Assembly: GCA_963642705.1 (NCBI GenBank)
Contig: CAVIHU010000007.1
Span: forward strand, 27,398-91,397
Reading direction: 5' to 3'
Length of the DNA stretch: 64,000 nt
Source of the DNA: UBA11524 sp963642705
Lineage (GTDB): Bacteria > Bacillota > Clostridia > Christensenellales > Aristaeellaceae
Both the position numbers and the translations under genes were made by a program. Below the pieces are notes generated by a model. It searched no databases. It worked only from the letters and a program-made list of their open reading frames with translations, and had not been told where the DNA came from. Below are positions 28,545 to 37,563 of this stretch, piece by piece (position 1 is the first letter of the stretch; each line of letters begins with the position of its first letter).

Positions 28545-29738
28545 ATGAAGAACTTTGTATTCATTTCCCCGAATTTTCCGGTCAACTACTGGCAGTTCTG
28601 CCGTCAGCTGCGCAATAACGGTCTGCGCGTTCTGGGTATCGGCGATCAGCCCTATGATACGCTGCTGCCGGAGCTGAAGGATTCGCTCCATGAGTACTAT
28701 AAGGTCGGCAGCATGGAAAACTACGATGAAGTCTACCGTGCGGTGGCGTTCTTCATCAGCAGGTACGGCCGTATTGACTGGCTGGAAAGCAACAACGAAT
28801 ACTGGCTTGAGCGTGATGCGATGCTTCGTACGGATTTCCACATCACAAGCGGCTTTCAGGTCAGCGATATGCCGCGCATTAAGTTCAAGTCCAGGATGAA
28901 GGAATATTACCAGCGTGCAGGAATTGCGACCGCACGGTATCATCTGGTGGATGACTTTGGCGGATGCATGGCGTTCATCCGGGAGGTCGGCTGGCCGGTG
29001 ATTGTCAAGCCGGATAACGGCGTCGGCGCGTCGCATACCTATAAGCTGTCAAATGAGGATGATCTGCGCCATTTCCTGGCTCTCAAGGAGCCGGAGGTGT
29101 CCTATATCATGGAGGAATTCATCCATGCTGAGGTCAACAGCTATGATGCGATCATCAACAGCAAGGGCGAGCCGATTTTTGAAACGGGTAACGTTACGCC
29201 GTTCTCCATCATGGATATTGTCAACAACGATGACAACTCCATCTATTATATTGTTAAGCAGCTGCATGACGATGTCCGAGCAGCAGGCCGCGCAACAGTG
29301 AAGTCCTTCGGCGTGCGCAGCCGCTTTGTACACTTCGAGTTCTTCCGCCTGACGGAGGACCAGGAGAGCATGGGCAAGAAGGGCGACGTCGTGGCGCTTG
29401 AGGTGAACATGCGCCCGTGCGGCGGTTATTCGCCGGACATGATGAATTTCGCCAATTCGACGGATGTCTACAAGATCTGGGCGGACATGATCGCCTACGA
29501 CAGCACGCTGACGCAGCAGGGCGAACACGCGTTTTGCGCCTTTGCGGGACGCCGTGACGGCAAGCACTTCCGCGTTTCGCATGACGAACTGATGAGCAAA
29601 TATGCTGCGCAGATGAAGATGGTCGGGCGTGTGCCGGACGCGCTGTCGGGCGCGATGGGCAACATGATGTATGTTGCGAACTTCCCGACCGAGGAAGCCA
29701 TGCACGCGTTCTACAAGGATGCCTGCGACACCTTATGA
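28545..29738 (+). CDS. ATP-grasp ligase-like protein
   Basis: 397 residues. N-terminal Rossmann-like preATP-grasp domain (FVFISPNFPVNYWQFCRQLR), then the ATP-grasp fold with the lysine of GWPVIVKPDNGVGA and the flexible loop after it, YIMEEFIHAEVNSYDAI, and the metal site VALEVNMRPCGGYSPDM. Such enzymes join a carboxylate to an amine or thiol with ATP. It resembles the carbamoyl-phosphate-synthase-like ATP-grasp proteins annotated without a function. The stop is followed by a terminator, closing the operon. Confidence 0.82.
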   Translation: MKNFVFISPNFPVNYWQFCRQLRNNGLRVLGIGDQPYDTLLPELKDSLHEYYKVGSMENYDEVYRAVAFFISRYGRIDWLESNNEYWLERDAMLRTDFHITSGFQVSDMPRIKFKSRMKEYYQRAGIATARYHLVDDFGGCMAFIREVGWPVIVKPDNGVGASHTYKLSNEDDLRHFLALKEPEVSYIMEEFIHAEVNSYDAIINSKGEPIFETGNVTPFSIMDIVNNDDNSIYYIVKQLHDDVRAAGRATVKSFGVRSRFVHFEFFRLTEDQESMGKKGDVVALEVNMRPCGGYSPDMMNFANSTDVYKIWADMIAYDSTLTQQGEHAFCAFAGRRDGKHFRVSHDELMSKYAAQMKMVGRVPDALSGAMGNMMYVANFPTEEAMHAFYKDACDTL

Positions 29739-29754
29739 CGTAAAACAAACAGAA

Positions 29755-29788
29755 GGGAGACCGAGCCATTGATCGGTCTCCCAATTTT
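29755..29788. terminator. Terminator between the ATP-grasp and GNAT genes
   Basis: GGGAGACCGA (29755-29764) and TCGGTCTCCC (29773-29782) are 10-bp perfect complements followed by AATTTTATT. The genes converge, so it may serve both. Confidence 0.82.
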
Positions 29789-29789
29789 A

Positions 29790-30281
29790 TTACAGCGCAT
29801 GATAGTATGGGCAGATGTCCTCGTAGTGACCGTCCTTCATGCGGAAGCCCTTCGGAATGATGCCCAGCGGCACGAAGCCGAGCCGCTCATACAGGTGACG
29901 TGCATGGGTGTTGCTGCGCACGACGGCATTGAACTGCATGATGGCGAACCCGTTCAGCTTCCCCTGCATCAGACTGTCCGAAACGAGCGCCTCGCCGATG
30001 TGCAGACCGCGTGCATCGCGGCTGACGGCGTAGCTCGCGTTACAGATGTGTCCGCAGCGTCCGATGTTGTTCGGGTGGAGGATGTACAGCCCGAGCACCT
30101 TGCCGGTATCTGCATCGACGGCAACGGCACTGAGCGTCTGTGCGGAAAAAAAGCGGTCGCCGGTGTCTATCGTCAAGAAGTCCTCCTGCGGAAAGGCGAT
30201 GCCATCCTCGACAACCTCATTCCAGATGCGAACCATATCCGGTACATCGGATTCTGTATATGCCCTGACAAGGATGTTCAT
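29790..30281 (-). CDS. GNAT-family N-acetyltransferase
   Basis: 163 residues. GNAT fold: IRIW-type first helix after VRAYTESDVPDMVRIWNE, central strand LGLYILHPN, acetyl-CoA-binding region VSRDARGLHIGEALVSDSL (in place of the usual Q/RxxGxG/A) and C-terminal NTHARHLYERLGFVPLG. Acetylates an amine of an unidentified substrate. Monocistronic. Confidence 0.86.
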   Translation of the reverse strand: MNILVRAYTESDVPDMVRIWNEVVEDGIAFPQEDFLTIDTGDRFFSAQTLSAVAVDADTGKVLGLYILHPNNIGRCGHICNASYAVSRDARGLHIGEALVSDSLMQGKLNGFAIMQFNAVVRSNTHARHLYERLGFVPLGIIPKGFRMKDGHYEDICPYYHAL

Positions 30282-30365
30282 GTGAAATCAGTCTCCTTTT
30301 TTGCGCAATGCCGCAAAACGCGGACGGAAGGTATTATACATCCAATCAGGCAAAAAAAGAAGCTC

Positions 30366-30394
30366 TTTTCAGCACAGCGGAAATGTGATACAAT
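30366..30394 (+). promoter_or_regulatory. Probable promoter of the SNF2 helicase gene
   Basis: TTTTCA (30366-30371), 17-base spacer, TACAAT (30389-30394), 33 bases ahead of the start codon. Confidence 0.55.
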
Positions 30395-30427
30395 GAAAAT
30401 GCAAGTTTGGCGGAATGAGGTGCGGGG

Positions 30428-33400
30428 ATGAATCTAAAGCAGGTTTCAAGCATGTTTTCTGCATCGGATTACTGGAGGGGCATGGATTATTACAAGCGGG
30501 GACTGGTAGAAAAAATCTGGCATAAGGAAAAGAATCAAACAATTGAGATTTCCGGGCTTGTCAGGGGAACCAGCGTGTACAGTGTCCGCCTGATTCTTCG
30601 GGATGATCAGATCGAGAAAAGAAGTTGCACTTGCCCTAAATACAGGGAGTGGGGAAGCTGCAAGCATCTTGCGGCGGCCATGATTGATTATGTGGAAACG
30701 GTGGAGGTTCAGAACAAAAAAAGCGACAGTGCAGCGCAGCTGATGCTGACCACCTATCTGACGAAGGCGCAGAAGCAAACGGAAGCGCCGCAGCGGCTTG
30801 CCCGGCTTGTGCCTCGATTGGCGCCGGAAGGTATAGATTCATATCCGCCTTTTTCTTTCTTTGTGGGATATGATAAGCTGTATACGATCAGGAACATAGA
30901 GAATTTCCTGAACAACGTCAGTCAGGAAAAAACGGAAATCTACGGCAAGGGACTGACGCTGAATCACAGCATGGAGCAGTTCGATGCGAGGTCGCAGAAA
31001 ATCATTCAGTTACTGATGAATGAATTTCCGCAGTTTCATTCCGTTGGTTTGTATGGCTATTACCGTGAGACATACAGCTACGGCTATCGAAAGAATGAAA
31101 TCAGACTGACAGGCGATGCGTTTGACCGCATGTTCGACCTGCTCAAGGACGAACCGCTGGCCACAACGGATAAAGGGACGATTCGTCTTGAAGAGCGTGA
31201 TCCGGAGATTACCGTCAGGATCGAAAAGAACAGGAAGAACGTCGATCTGCTGGTTGAAACGGAAGAAAAGTTTACCTATTTCGGCAGCAGCCGATGCCGG
31301 TATCTGATCGGCGGCGACAGGCTGCTCCGGTGCTCGAAACAATTCAGCGAGAAGGTCGGTCCGCTGATTGAAAGCGGAAAGAACAAAATGACACTGTCCT
31401 TCGATGATCTGCCGACCTTTTGCAGCTGTGTGCTGCCGGAAATCAGCGGTCTGGTCAAAATCGTGGATTCATGGAATCTGTTGCAGAAGTATGTGCCGGA
31501 GGACTGCACGGTACGCTTCTATTTCGACATGGACAGGGAGACGCTGACGCTGGCGATTGCCTTTGTTTACGGCGAACGCAGCTTCACATCCGCTGATAAA
31601 CCGAACGATAGGGATGGCGTAAGACGAAACCTTCGTCAGGAGAAAAGCGCTGTTTCCTTTGCGGAACGCTTCTTTGAGTATGACGTGAAAAATCGGCTTG
31701 TGATCCGTTATGAGGATGCAATCTATGACTTCCTTTCTTCCGGCATCGACAGCTTCCGAGAGCACGGGGAGGTCTATATCAGCAGCCGTTTGCAGAACAG
31801 GCGCGTATCGCCTGCGCCGGCGAAAATCGGCGTGTCTGTATCCGATGGACTGCTGACGCTTTCGCTGGATGCAGGCGGATTTCCGCCGGAGGAGCTGTCT
31901 GCGCTCTACGAGAGCATGCTTCTGCGCAAGCGCTATCATCGCCTTGCAGACGGGCGCTACATGCCCATTGACGGCTCGTCCTGCGAGAAGCTGGCTGAAA
32001 TGACGCAGATGCTTCAGCTTTCCCCGAAGGAGCTGAAGAGCGGGAGCATTAAGATGCCGGCGTATCGCGGATTGTATCTCGATGCGATGCTGACAGGCAG
32101 TGATGGGATTCGGGTCAGCCGCGACACGCAGTTCCGCTCGATGATTCGCAATTTCAAGACGCTGTCGGAAAGCGATTACGCGGCACCACCGGATTTGAAC
32201 GCTTCACTGCGCTCGTATCAGCTGACCGGCTATCAGTGGCTCAAAACGCTGGAAAGCTATGGCTTCGGCGGCATTCTGGCGGATGAAATGGGTTTGGGCA
32301 AGACACTGCAGACCATCGCGTTCCTCGATACCGTCCGCAATGAACGCGTTGGTATGCCGAGCCTGGTCGTTTGTCCGGCATCGCTGATTTACAACTGGGG
32401 CGATGAAATGCAGAGGTTCGCGCCGCAGCTGAAATACGCGCTGATGCTTGGCAACGCGGCAGAACGCAGGGAGAAGCGTCAAGGTGCGGCGGACGCGGAT
32501 GTGTGGGTGACATCCTATGAGCTGCTGCGTCAGGATATCGAGGACTATGCAGCGCTGAGCTTCTACTGCTGCGTGCTTGATGAGGCGCAGCATATCAAGA
32601 ACAGCACAACGCTCGTTTCCAAGAGCGTTAAGCGTATCATGTGCCGGCAGCGTTTTGTGCTGACCGGTACGCCGATTGAGAACCGGCTCAGCGAGCTGTG
32701 GAACCTGTTCGACTTCATGATGCCGGGCTATCTGTTCTCGCATCACGCCTTTGTCGAGAAGCTCGAAAAGCCCATTGTGAAATCAAAAAACAGCGAAGCA
32801 ATGTCGCAGCTGCGCAGGCTGGTGCAGCCGTTCATGCTTCGCCGATTAAAGGCGGACGTGCTCAAGGAGCTGCCCGCGAAGCAGGAATATGTCCGCAGAA
32901 TCTCCCTTTCCGAGGAAGAGAAGAAGATATACTTCGCGAATGTGCAGGCGACGCTCAGCGGCATCCATCAGGGAGAAGGCAAGCTGCAGATTCTTGCGGC
33001 GCTGATACGGCTGCGTCAGGTGTGCTGCGACCCGAATCTCTGCTACGAGAATTATACCGGCGCGACAAGCAAGCTGGACGCGTGTGTGGAGCTGTGCGAG
33101 GAGATGGTAGCGAACAAGCACCAAATCCTGCTGTTCTCGCAGTTCACCTCGATGCTGGAACGGCTGCGCAATCGATTTGATGCAGCAGGCATTTCAAACT
33201 TCACGCTGCAGGGCTCAACATCAAAGGAACGCCGTGCGGAGCTTGTAAAGGCATTCAACGCAGGCGAAGCATCGGTCTTCCTGATTTCGCTCAAGGCAGG
33301 CGGAACAGGGCTGAACCTGACGGCGGCGGATGTGGTCATTCATTTCGATCCGTGGTGGAATCAGGCGGTCCAGGATCAGGCAACCGATCGTGCGCACCGC

Positions 33401-33577
33401 ATCGGACAAATGGCACACGTGCAAGTCTACAAACTGATCGCAAAGGATACAATTGAGGAAAAAATCCTCGAATTGCAGGAGCAGAAGAGCGCCCTGCTCG
33501 ACAACGTTTCGGGCGGCGAAGAAGGCAGCATCATGAACATGAGCACCGATGAGCTGATGTCGTTGCTGAAAATATAA
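30428..33577 (+). CDS. SNF2-family helicase with SWIM zinc finger
   Basis: 1,049 residues. The SWIM finger is at residues 67-80 (CTCPKYREWGSCKH). A middle region of about 500 residues matches the bacterial SNF2-associated domain. The helicase has Walker A ADEMGLGKT near residue 617, DEAQH near 716, TGTPIENRLSELWNLFDFM, and the C-terminal helicase part with FSQFTSMLERL, LISLKAGGTGLNLTAADVVI and DRAHRIGQ. This is a Swi2/Snf2 double-stranded DNA translocase, a class used in remodelling protein-DNA complexes or RNA polymerase recycling; the bacterial role is not settled. No defence genes (such as a methyltransferase or nuclease) are adjacent, so a DISARM-like role is not supported. Confidence 0.93.
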   Translation: MNLKQVSSMFSASDYWRGMDYYKRGLVEKIWHKEKNQTIEISGLVRGTSVYSVRLILRDDQIEKRSCTCPKYREWGSCKHLAAAMIDYVETVEVQNKKSDSAAQLMLTTYLTKAQKQTEAPQRLARLVPRLAPEGIDSYPPFSFFVGYDKLYTIRNIENFLNNVSQEKTEIYGKGLTLNHSMEQFDARSQKIIQLLMNEFPQFHSVGLYGYYRETYSYGYRKNEIRLTGDAFDRMFDLLKDEPLATTDKGTIRLEERDPEITVRIEKNRKNVDLLVETEEKFTYFGSSRCRYLIGGDRLLRCSKQFSEKVGPLIESGKNKMTLSFDDLPTFCSCVLPEISGLVKIVDSWNLLQKYVPEDCTVRFYFDMDRETLTLAIAFVYGERSFTSADKPNDRDGVRRNLRQEKSAVSFAERFFEYDVKNRLVIRYEDAIYDFLSSGIDSFREHGEVYISSRLQNRRVSPAPAKIGVSVSDGLLTLSLDAGGFPPEELSALYESMLLRKRYHRLADGRYMPIDGSSCEKLAEMTQMLQLSPKELKSGSIKMPAYRGLYLDAMLTGSDGIRVSRDTQFRSMIRNFKTLSESDYAAPPDLNASLRSYQLTGYQWLKTLESYGFGGILADEMGLGKTLQTIAFLDTVRNERVGMPSLVVCPASLIYNWGDEMQRFAPQLKYALMLGNAAERREKRQGAADADVWVTSYELLRQDIEDYAALSFYCCVLDEAQHIKNSTTLVSKSVKRIMCRQRFVLTGTPIENRLSELWNLFDFMMPGYLFSHHAFVEKLEKPIVKSKNSEAMSQLRRLVQPFMLRRLKADVLKELPAKQEYVRRISLSEEEKKIYFANVQATLSGIHQGEGKLQILAALIRLRQVCCDPNLCYENYTGATSKLDACVELCEEMVANKHQILLFSQFTSMLERLRNRFDAAGISNFTLQGSTSKERRAELVKAFNAGEASVFLISLKAGGTGLNLTAADVVIHFDPWWNQAVQDQATDRAHRIGQMAHVQVYKLIAKDTIEEKILELQEQKSALLDNVSGGEEGSIMNMSTDELMSLLKI

Positions 33578-33629
33578 GGCAACACGGTGCAATTCGACAC
33601 CGCCGAATGGTGCGGTGCTGCCCCCAAAT

Positions 33630-33674
33630 AGCCCGAAAGGCGTGAATTTGTTCCGCTTTTCGGGCTGCTTTTTA
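33630..33674. terminator. Terminator after the SNF2 gene
   Basis: AGCCCGAAA (33630-33638) pairs with TTTCGGGCT (33658-33666), then a T run that reaches the stop of the convergent glycosidase gene. Confidence 0.8.
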
Positions 33675-35108
33675 TTCAATGCTGACGCTTCTCAGGATAA
33701 CGCCGCTGCGGTTTGTGATGATTCTTACGCCGCACGGAACAACCGCAAGCTCCTTCCCATCCGCGAGGATGCGCGCCTTGACACCGTCGGAATCAATCGT
33801 GTACCGATGCTTGCCGAACACCTGCGTGTAGGTGTACTGAAGCCCTGCGCACAGACTGAACCACACTTCATCGCCCGACAGATGGACACCATACATATGC
33901 GCAATATACTCAAGCACAGACAGCAGGGTCGGGCCGTATGAATCCTGAAACGGCTCGGTGCTGTCGCGGCTAAGCACCTCATGCGACATCATGCCGACGC
34001 GCGACGGCTCGCCGGTGAAAGGGTCGAACTGCTGCGTGAATACATAGCCGCCGTTGATGACGGCCTGAAGCAGCTTTTTGCCCAGCATCGTGACGATTTT
34101 TTCGTATCCGTAACGCTCAAGCGCGATGAGGGCACGTTGATACGTCAGCCCTTCGCACTGACCGCTCCAATTGTTTTCGGGCGCGTTGCGGAAAAGCCGG
34201 TCGTTTGCGGCAACGCTCGGCAGGGGCAGCGGCGTCCAGAACTCATCGGGATTTAGCAGGTGCTCGCGGACGAATGCATCCGCCATTTCCTGACTGACAG
34301 AACCCCAGTACATGCAGCGGAGCGTGTTGTGGCAGAGCACATCGATGATATTACCGTGCTTGTCGCGGTCGAAAAATGCATGACGATGCTCATCCCACAG
34401 GCGCGCTTTGAGCTGGCGTGCGACATCGTTCGCCTTTTGCCGCCACATTTGCTTCTGACCGTCACCGCGAATCCGGCTGATTTCGGCGAGCGTGTCGCGG
34501 CAGGCATAGGAGAAGGATGTGATGTCCATAGACGCCATCGGGACGACATCGGCGTTTTCAGGCGGCGTATCCGTCGTGCAGTAAACCGGTGCCCTGCCGT
34601 AGCGCATGGCGTTGTCCTCGCCGGTGTCATAGACGCAGAAGGATTCGAGAATGCCGTCGCCGTCTGTGTCGCGCGTTTTCCAAAGATAATCATCGAAGCG
34701 GCTGAGGCAGTCGGCAAGCATATCCAGATAGGCAGGATCCTTGCCGGAAAGATACCACATGTTCAGCGCGTGAAGCGGAAAGCAGAAGCCCTGAAATTTG
34801 TTGAACTGCGGCTCAATCGTTCCGTCCGGATGGCACTGAATCGAGCCGGCAAGCCGACCGTCCTCGCGCTGCGTGCGCATGAAGAACAGCTGGTTGTTCA
34901 TGGCAGCGGCCATATTCCGCTTGGCGTACATCTCGCCGCCCATCGGCTGTGTTTCCAGCCAGATTTTTTCATATCCGCCGCCTTCGACAATGACAGGTTC
35001 GCTGCCGAAAAGCCGCACGTTGTTCAGACATTTCTTTTCAGCCGTATCAAAAAGCCTTTGCAGTTTTTCGTCTGCGCAGGAAAAGGTCACACCGGTGTTG
35101 GGAAGCAT
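33672..35108 (-). CDS. (alpha/alpha)6-barrel glycoside hydrolase, trehalase/GH63-like
   Basis: 478 residues from ATG 35108, with GGAGGA six bases upstream; a longer open frame lacks such a site and would include the promoter. Recognisable segments are WLETQPMGGEMYAKRN near residue 55, DTDGDGILESF near 145 (a common active-site loop of six-hairpin glycosidases), KARLWDEHRHAFFDRD, and NNWSGQCEGLTYQRALIALERYG. These fit GH37/GH63-type or related inverting alpha-glycosidases. There is no signal peptide. It is divergent from the GH43-GH28 gene, with about 165 bases between them, so co-regulation in plant or host glycan use is likely. Substrate cannot be told. Confidence 0.7.
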   Translation of the reverse strand: MLPNTGVTFSCADEKLQRLFDTAEKKCLNNVRLFGSEPVIVEGGGYEKIWLETQPMGGEMYAKRNMAAAMNNQLFFMRTQREDGRLAGSIQCHPDGTIEPQFNKFQGFCFPLHALNMWYLSGKDPAYLDMLADCLSRFDDYLWKTRDTDGDGILESFCVYDTGEDNAMRYGRAPVYCTTDTPPENADVVPMASMDITSFSYACRDTLAEISRIRGDGQKQMWRQKANDVARQLKARLWDEHRHAFFDRDKHGNIIDVLCHNTLRCMYWGSVSQEMADAFVREHLLNPDEFWTPLPLPSVAANDRLFRNAPENNWSGQCEGLTYQRALIALERYGYEKIVTMLGKKLLQAVINGGYVFTQQFDPFTGEPSRVGMMSHEVLSRDSTEPFQDSYGPTLLSVLEYIAHMYGVHLSGDEVWFSLCAGLQYTYTQVFGKHRYTIDSDGVKARILADGKELAVVPCGVRIITNRSGVILRSVSIE

Positions 35109-35142
35109 GGTTAATCCTCCAATTCCTCCGTTTTCATGCTCT

Positions 35143-35170
35143 ATTGTACACGGAACGGACAAAATTGCAA
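35143..35170 (-). promoter_or_regulatory. Promoter of the (alpha/alpha)6 glycosidase gene
   Basis: Minus strand TTGCAA (35165-35170), 16-base spacer, TACAAT (35143-35148). No equally clear promoter is seen for the divergent gene at 35275. Confidence 0.6.
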
Positions 35171-35274
35171 GTGAAACAGCGGCAGGAAAAACAACTGTCC
35201 ATGGCGAATAGCTCAAAAACAGAGGAGCAAGGGACGTTTATGTCCTTTGAAATTTGGAAGGAGCTGCTTTATTT

Positions 35275-37548
35275 ATGAAGCTTGAGGAAATCAATATTCG
35301 CGACCCCTATGTTCTGACGCTTGATGGGCAGTATTATCTATATGGCACGCGCGGTGCGACCTGCTGGGGCGAGGCGGACGGCTTTGATGTATATACCAGC
35401 CGCGATTTGCAGGACTGGGACGGTCCGTATGAGTGCTTTCACAATGACGGCACGTTCTGGGCGGACAGAAACTACTGGGCGCCTGAGGTGCACCTGTACA
35501 AGGGTCGGCTATACATGCTGGCGAGCTTCAAGCGGGAAGGCGTTTGCCGGGGGACGGCAGTGCTGACGGCGGATTCGCCGATGGGACCGTTCAGGCCGCA
35601 TTCGGATGGGCGCGTGACGCCGCCTGACTGGGAGTGCCTTGACGGAACGCTGTACGTCAGTCCGGCTGGCAAGCCGTATCTGGTGTTTGCGCACGAGTGG
35701 GTGCAAACGGTTGACGGCGAAATCTGCGCATTGCCGCTGTCGAATGATTTGTCCTGCGCAGACGGCGAACCGAAGCTGCTCTTCCGTGCGTCCGATGCGA
35801 AGTGGGCGCGCCTTGTGCATCACCGCTCCAGCGGCATTGATGGCTATGTGACGGACGGTCCGTCCATCTGGCGCACGCCGGACGGTACGCTGATGATTCT
35901 GTGGGCGAGCTTCTCGGATGAGGGCTACACGGAAGGTGTTGCCGTCAGCGATAACGGCGATGTGACGGGCAATTTCCGGCAAGTGGAGCCGCTGTTCCGG
36001 CGCGACGGCGGACATGGCATGATTTTCCGCGACTTGACGGGTCAACTCTATCTGACGCTGCATACGCCGAACGAGCATCTGAAGGAGCATCCATGCTTTA
36101 TTCCGCTGGAGGAAAAGGCAGATTCGCTTGCCGTGAAGCACACGGTGCCTGCGTGGTATGAGCCGATGCGGGCGCGGCTGTATGCGATGGCGGATAAGCT
36201 GACAACGTCTTTAACAGGTTGGCAGGGGAGCGAGCAGATCTTCCGACCGGAGAATTACGGCGCAAAGTCCGGCGAGAAGGCAACAGAGGCGATTCAGGCG
36301 GCGGTGGACGCGGCGGGAGAGCACGGCGGAACGGTGCTGCTGTCGAACGGCGATTACGTGTCCGGCACGATTGTGCTCCGCTCGAATGTCCGCCTGATGG
36401 TCGAAAAGGGAAGCCGACTGCTGGCATCGCTTGACCTGGCGGATTATCCGGAGCATCAGGCGAAACGCCTGACCGTGCAGGATACGAACATGGGCATGAA
36501 TCAGTCGCTGATTTTCGCTGAAGGGTGCGAAAACATCTGCATCTGTGGCGGCGGTGAGCTGAACGGACAGGGGAGCCGCGACCATTTTGCCGGCGACGAG
36601 ACTTGCAGCGGTACGCCCGGACGTCCGTTCCTGATGCGCATCATTGATTGCAAAAACGTGCATGTCCATGACATTACGCTGAGCTCTGCGGCTTGCTGGA
36701 TGGAGAACTACCTGAACTGCGACTATGTGCTGCTTGAACGCGTGACAGTGCGCAATCAAGTAAATTACAACAACGACGGCATTGACATCGACGGTTGCCG
36801 CGATGTGATTGTCCGCGACTGCGACATCATTTCCAACGATGATGCGTGCTGCTTCAAGGGCGCGAGTCAGCGGAACACGGAGCGCGTGTTGATTGAAAAC
36901 TGCCGCCTGTTCAGTGCATGCAACGCGCTGAAGGTCGGCACGGATACGCAGGGCGACTTCCGCGACGTGCTGGTGCGGGCGTGTCAGCTGGGCGGCGTGG
37001 AGAGCGATCCGAGCGGACTCAAGCACCGCTGCGCAGATTCCGGTATTTCGCTGGAGATGGTGGACGGCGGCACGCTCGAAAACTTCCTGATTGAGAATGT
37101 GACGATTGATCGCGCATGGAGCCCGTTCTTCCTGCGCCTTGAAGACCGCGGACGCGTGAAGCCGGGTGATCCCAAGCCGCATGTCGGGACAATGCGCAAT
37201 GTGGCGATTGCTCATGTGAACGGCGGCTGCGAGAATGGACCGCGAGGCTCTTACTTCATCGGAGTGCCGGAGAAAGCAATCGAAAACGTGCTGCTCTATG
37301 ATGTGCGGCTGATTCAGCAGGCAAGCGAAAAGCCGGTTGTGCAGGAAAGCGCCATCAGCGAAATGTACGGCGTATATCCCGATGCGCATATGATTGACGG
37401 CATTGGCGACGCCCCTGCGCGCGGGCTGTGGGCTCGTCACGTGCACGGGCTGTCGCTCGCAGGCTACGACATCATTCCGGATAAAAAGGACGAGCGCCCG
37501 TATTTGGTGCTGGATACGGAAGTGACAACGGACGAAATGAATCCGTAA
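35275..37548 (+). CDS. GH43-like and GH28-like glycosidase fusion
   Basis: 757 residues from ATG 35275 (AAGGAG 11 bases upstream). Residues 1 to about 300 form a five-bladed propeller of GH43 type: NIRDPYVL (catalytic-base Asp), WAPEVHLYKGRLYML, a DGTLY segment and GHGMIFRDLTGQLYLTLH. From about residue 323 the sequence starts a GH28-type beta-helix: GAKSG...ATEAIQAAVDAAGEHGGTV, NNDGIDIDG and NDDACCFKG supply the catalytic Asp residues, but the usual GHG motif is replaced by a CNALKVGTDTQGDF segment and the RIK by a different sequence, so the pectinase activity may be altered. No signal peptide: an intracellular enzyme for imported oligosaccharides, such as pectin fragments. Followed after 15 bases by a Sel1-repeat gene. 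Confidence 0.85.
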   Translation: MKLEEINIRDPYVLTLDGQYYLYGTRGATCWGEADGFDVYTSRDLQDWDGPYECFHNDGTFWADRNYWAPEVHLYKGRLYMLASFKREGVCRGTAVLTADSPMGPFRPHSDGRVTPPDWECLDGTLYVSPAGKPYLVFAHEWVQTVDGEICALPLSNDLSCADGEPKLLFRASDAKWARLVHHRSSGIDGYVTDGPSIWRTPDGTLMILWASFSDEGYTEGVAVSDNGDVTGNFRQVEPLFRRDGGHGMIFRDLTGQLYLTLHTPNEHLKEHPCFIPLEEKADSLAVKHTVPAWYEPMRARLYAMADKLTTSLTGWQGSEQIFRPENYGAKSGEKATEAIQAAVDAAGEHGGTVLLSNGDYVSGTIVLRSNVRLMVEKGSRLLASLDLADYPEHQAKRLTVQDTNMGMNQSLIFAEGCENICICGGGELNGQGSRDHFAGDETCSGTPGRPFLMRIIDCKNVHVHDITLSSAACWMENYLNCDYVLLERVTVRNQVNYNNDGIDIDGCRDVIVRDCDIISNDDACCFKGASQRNTERVLIENCRLFSACNALKVGTDTQGDFRDVLVRACQLGGVESDPSGLKHRCADSGISLEMVDGGTLENFLIENVTIDRAWSPFFLRLEDRGRVKPGDPKPHVGTMRNVAIAHVNGGCENGPRGSYFIGVPEKAIENVLLYDVRLIQQASEKPVVQESAISEMYGVYPDAHMIDGIGDAPARGLWARHVHGLSLAGYDIIPDKKDERPYLVLDTEVTTDEMNP

Positions 37549-37563
37549 CGAAGGAGGAAAACC

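Noticed and set aside
30428..33577. SNF2 helicase as part of a phage-defence system
   Set aside because: No methyltransferase, nuclease or other defence gene next to it; it has its own promoter and terminator.
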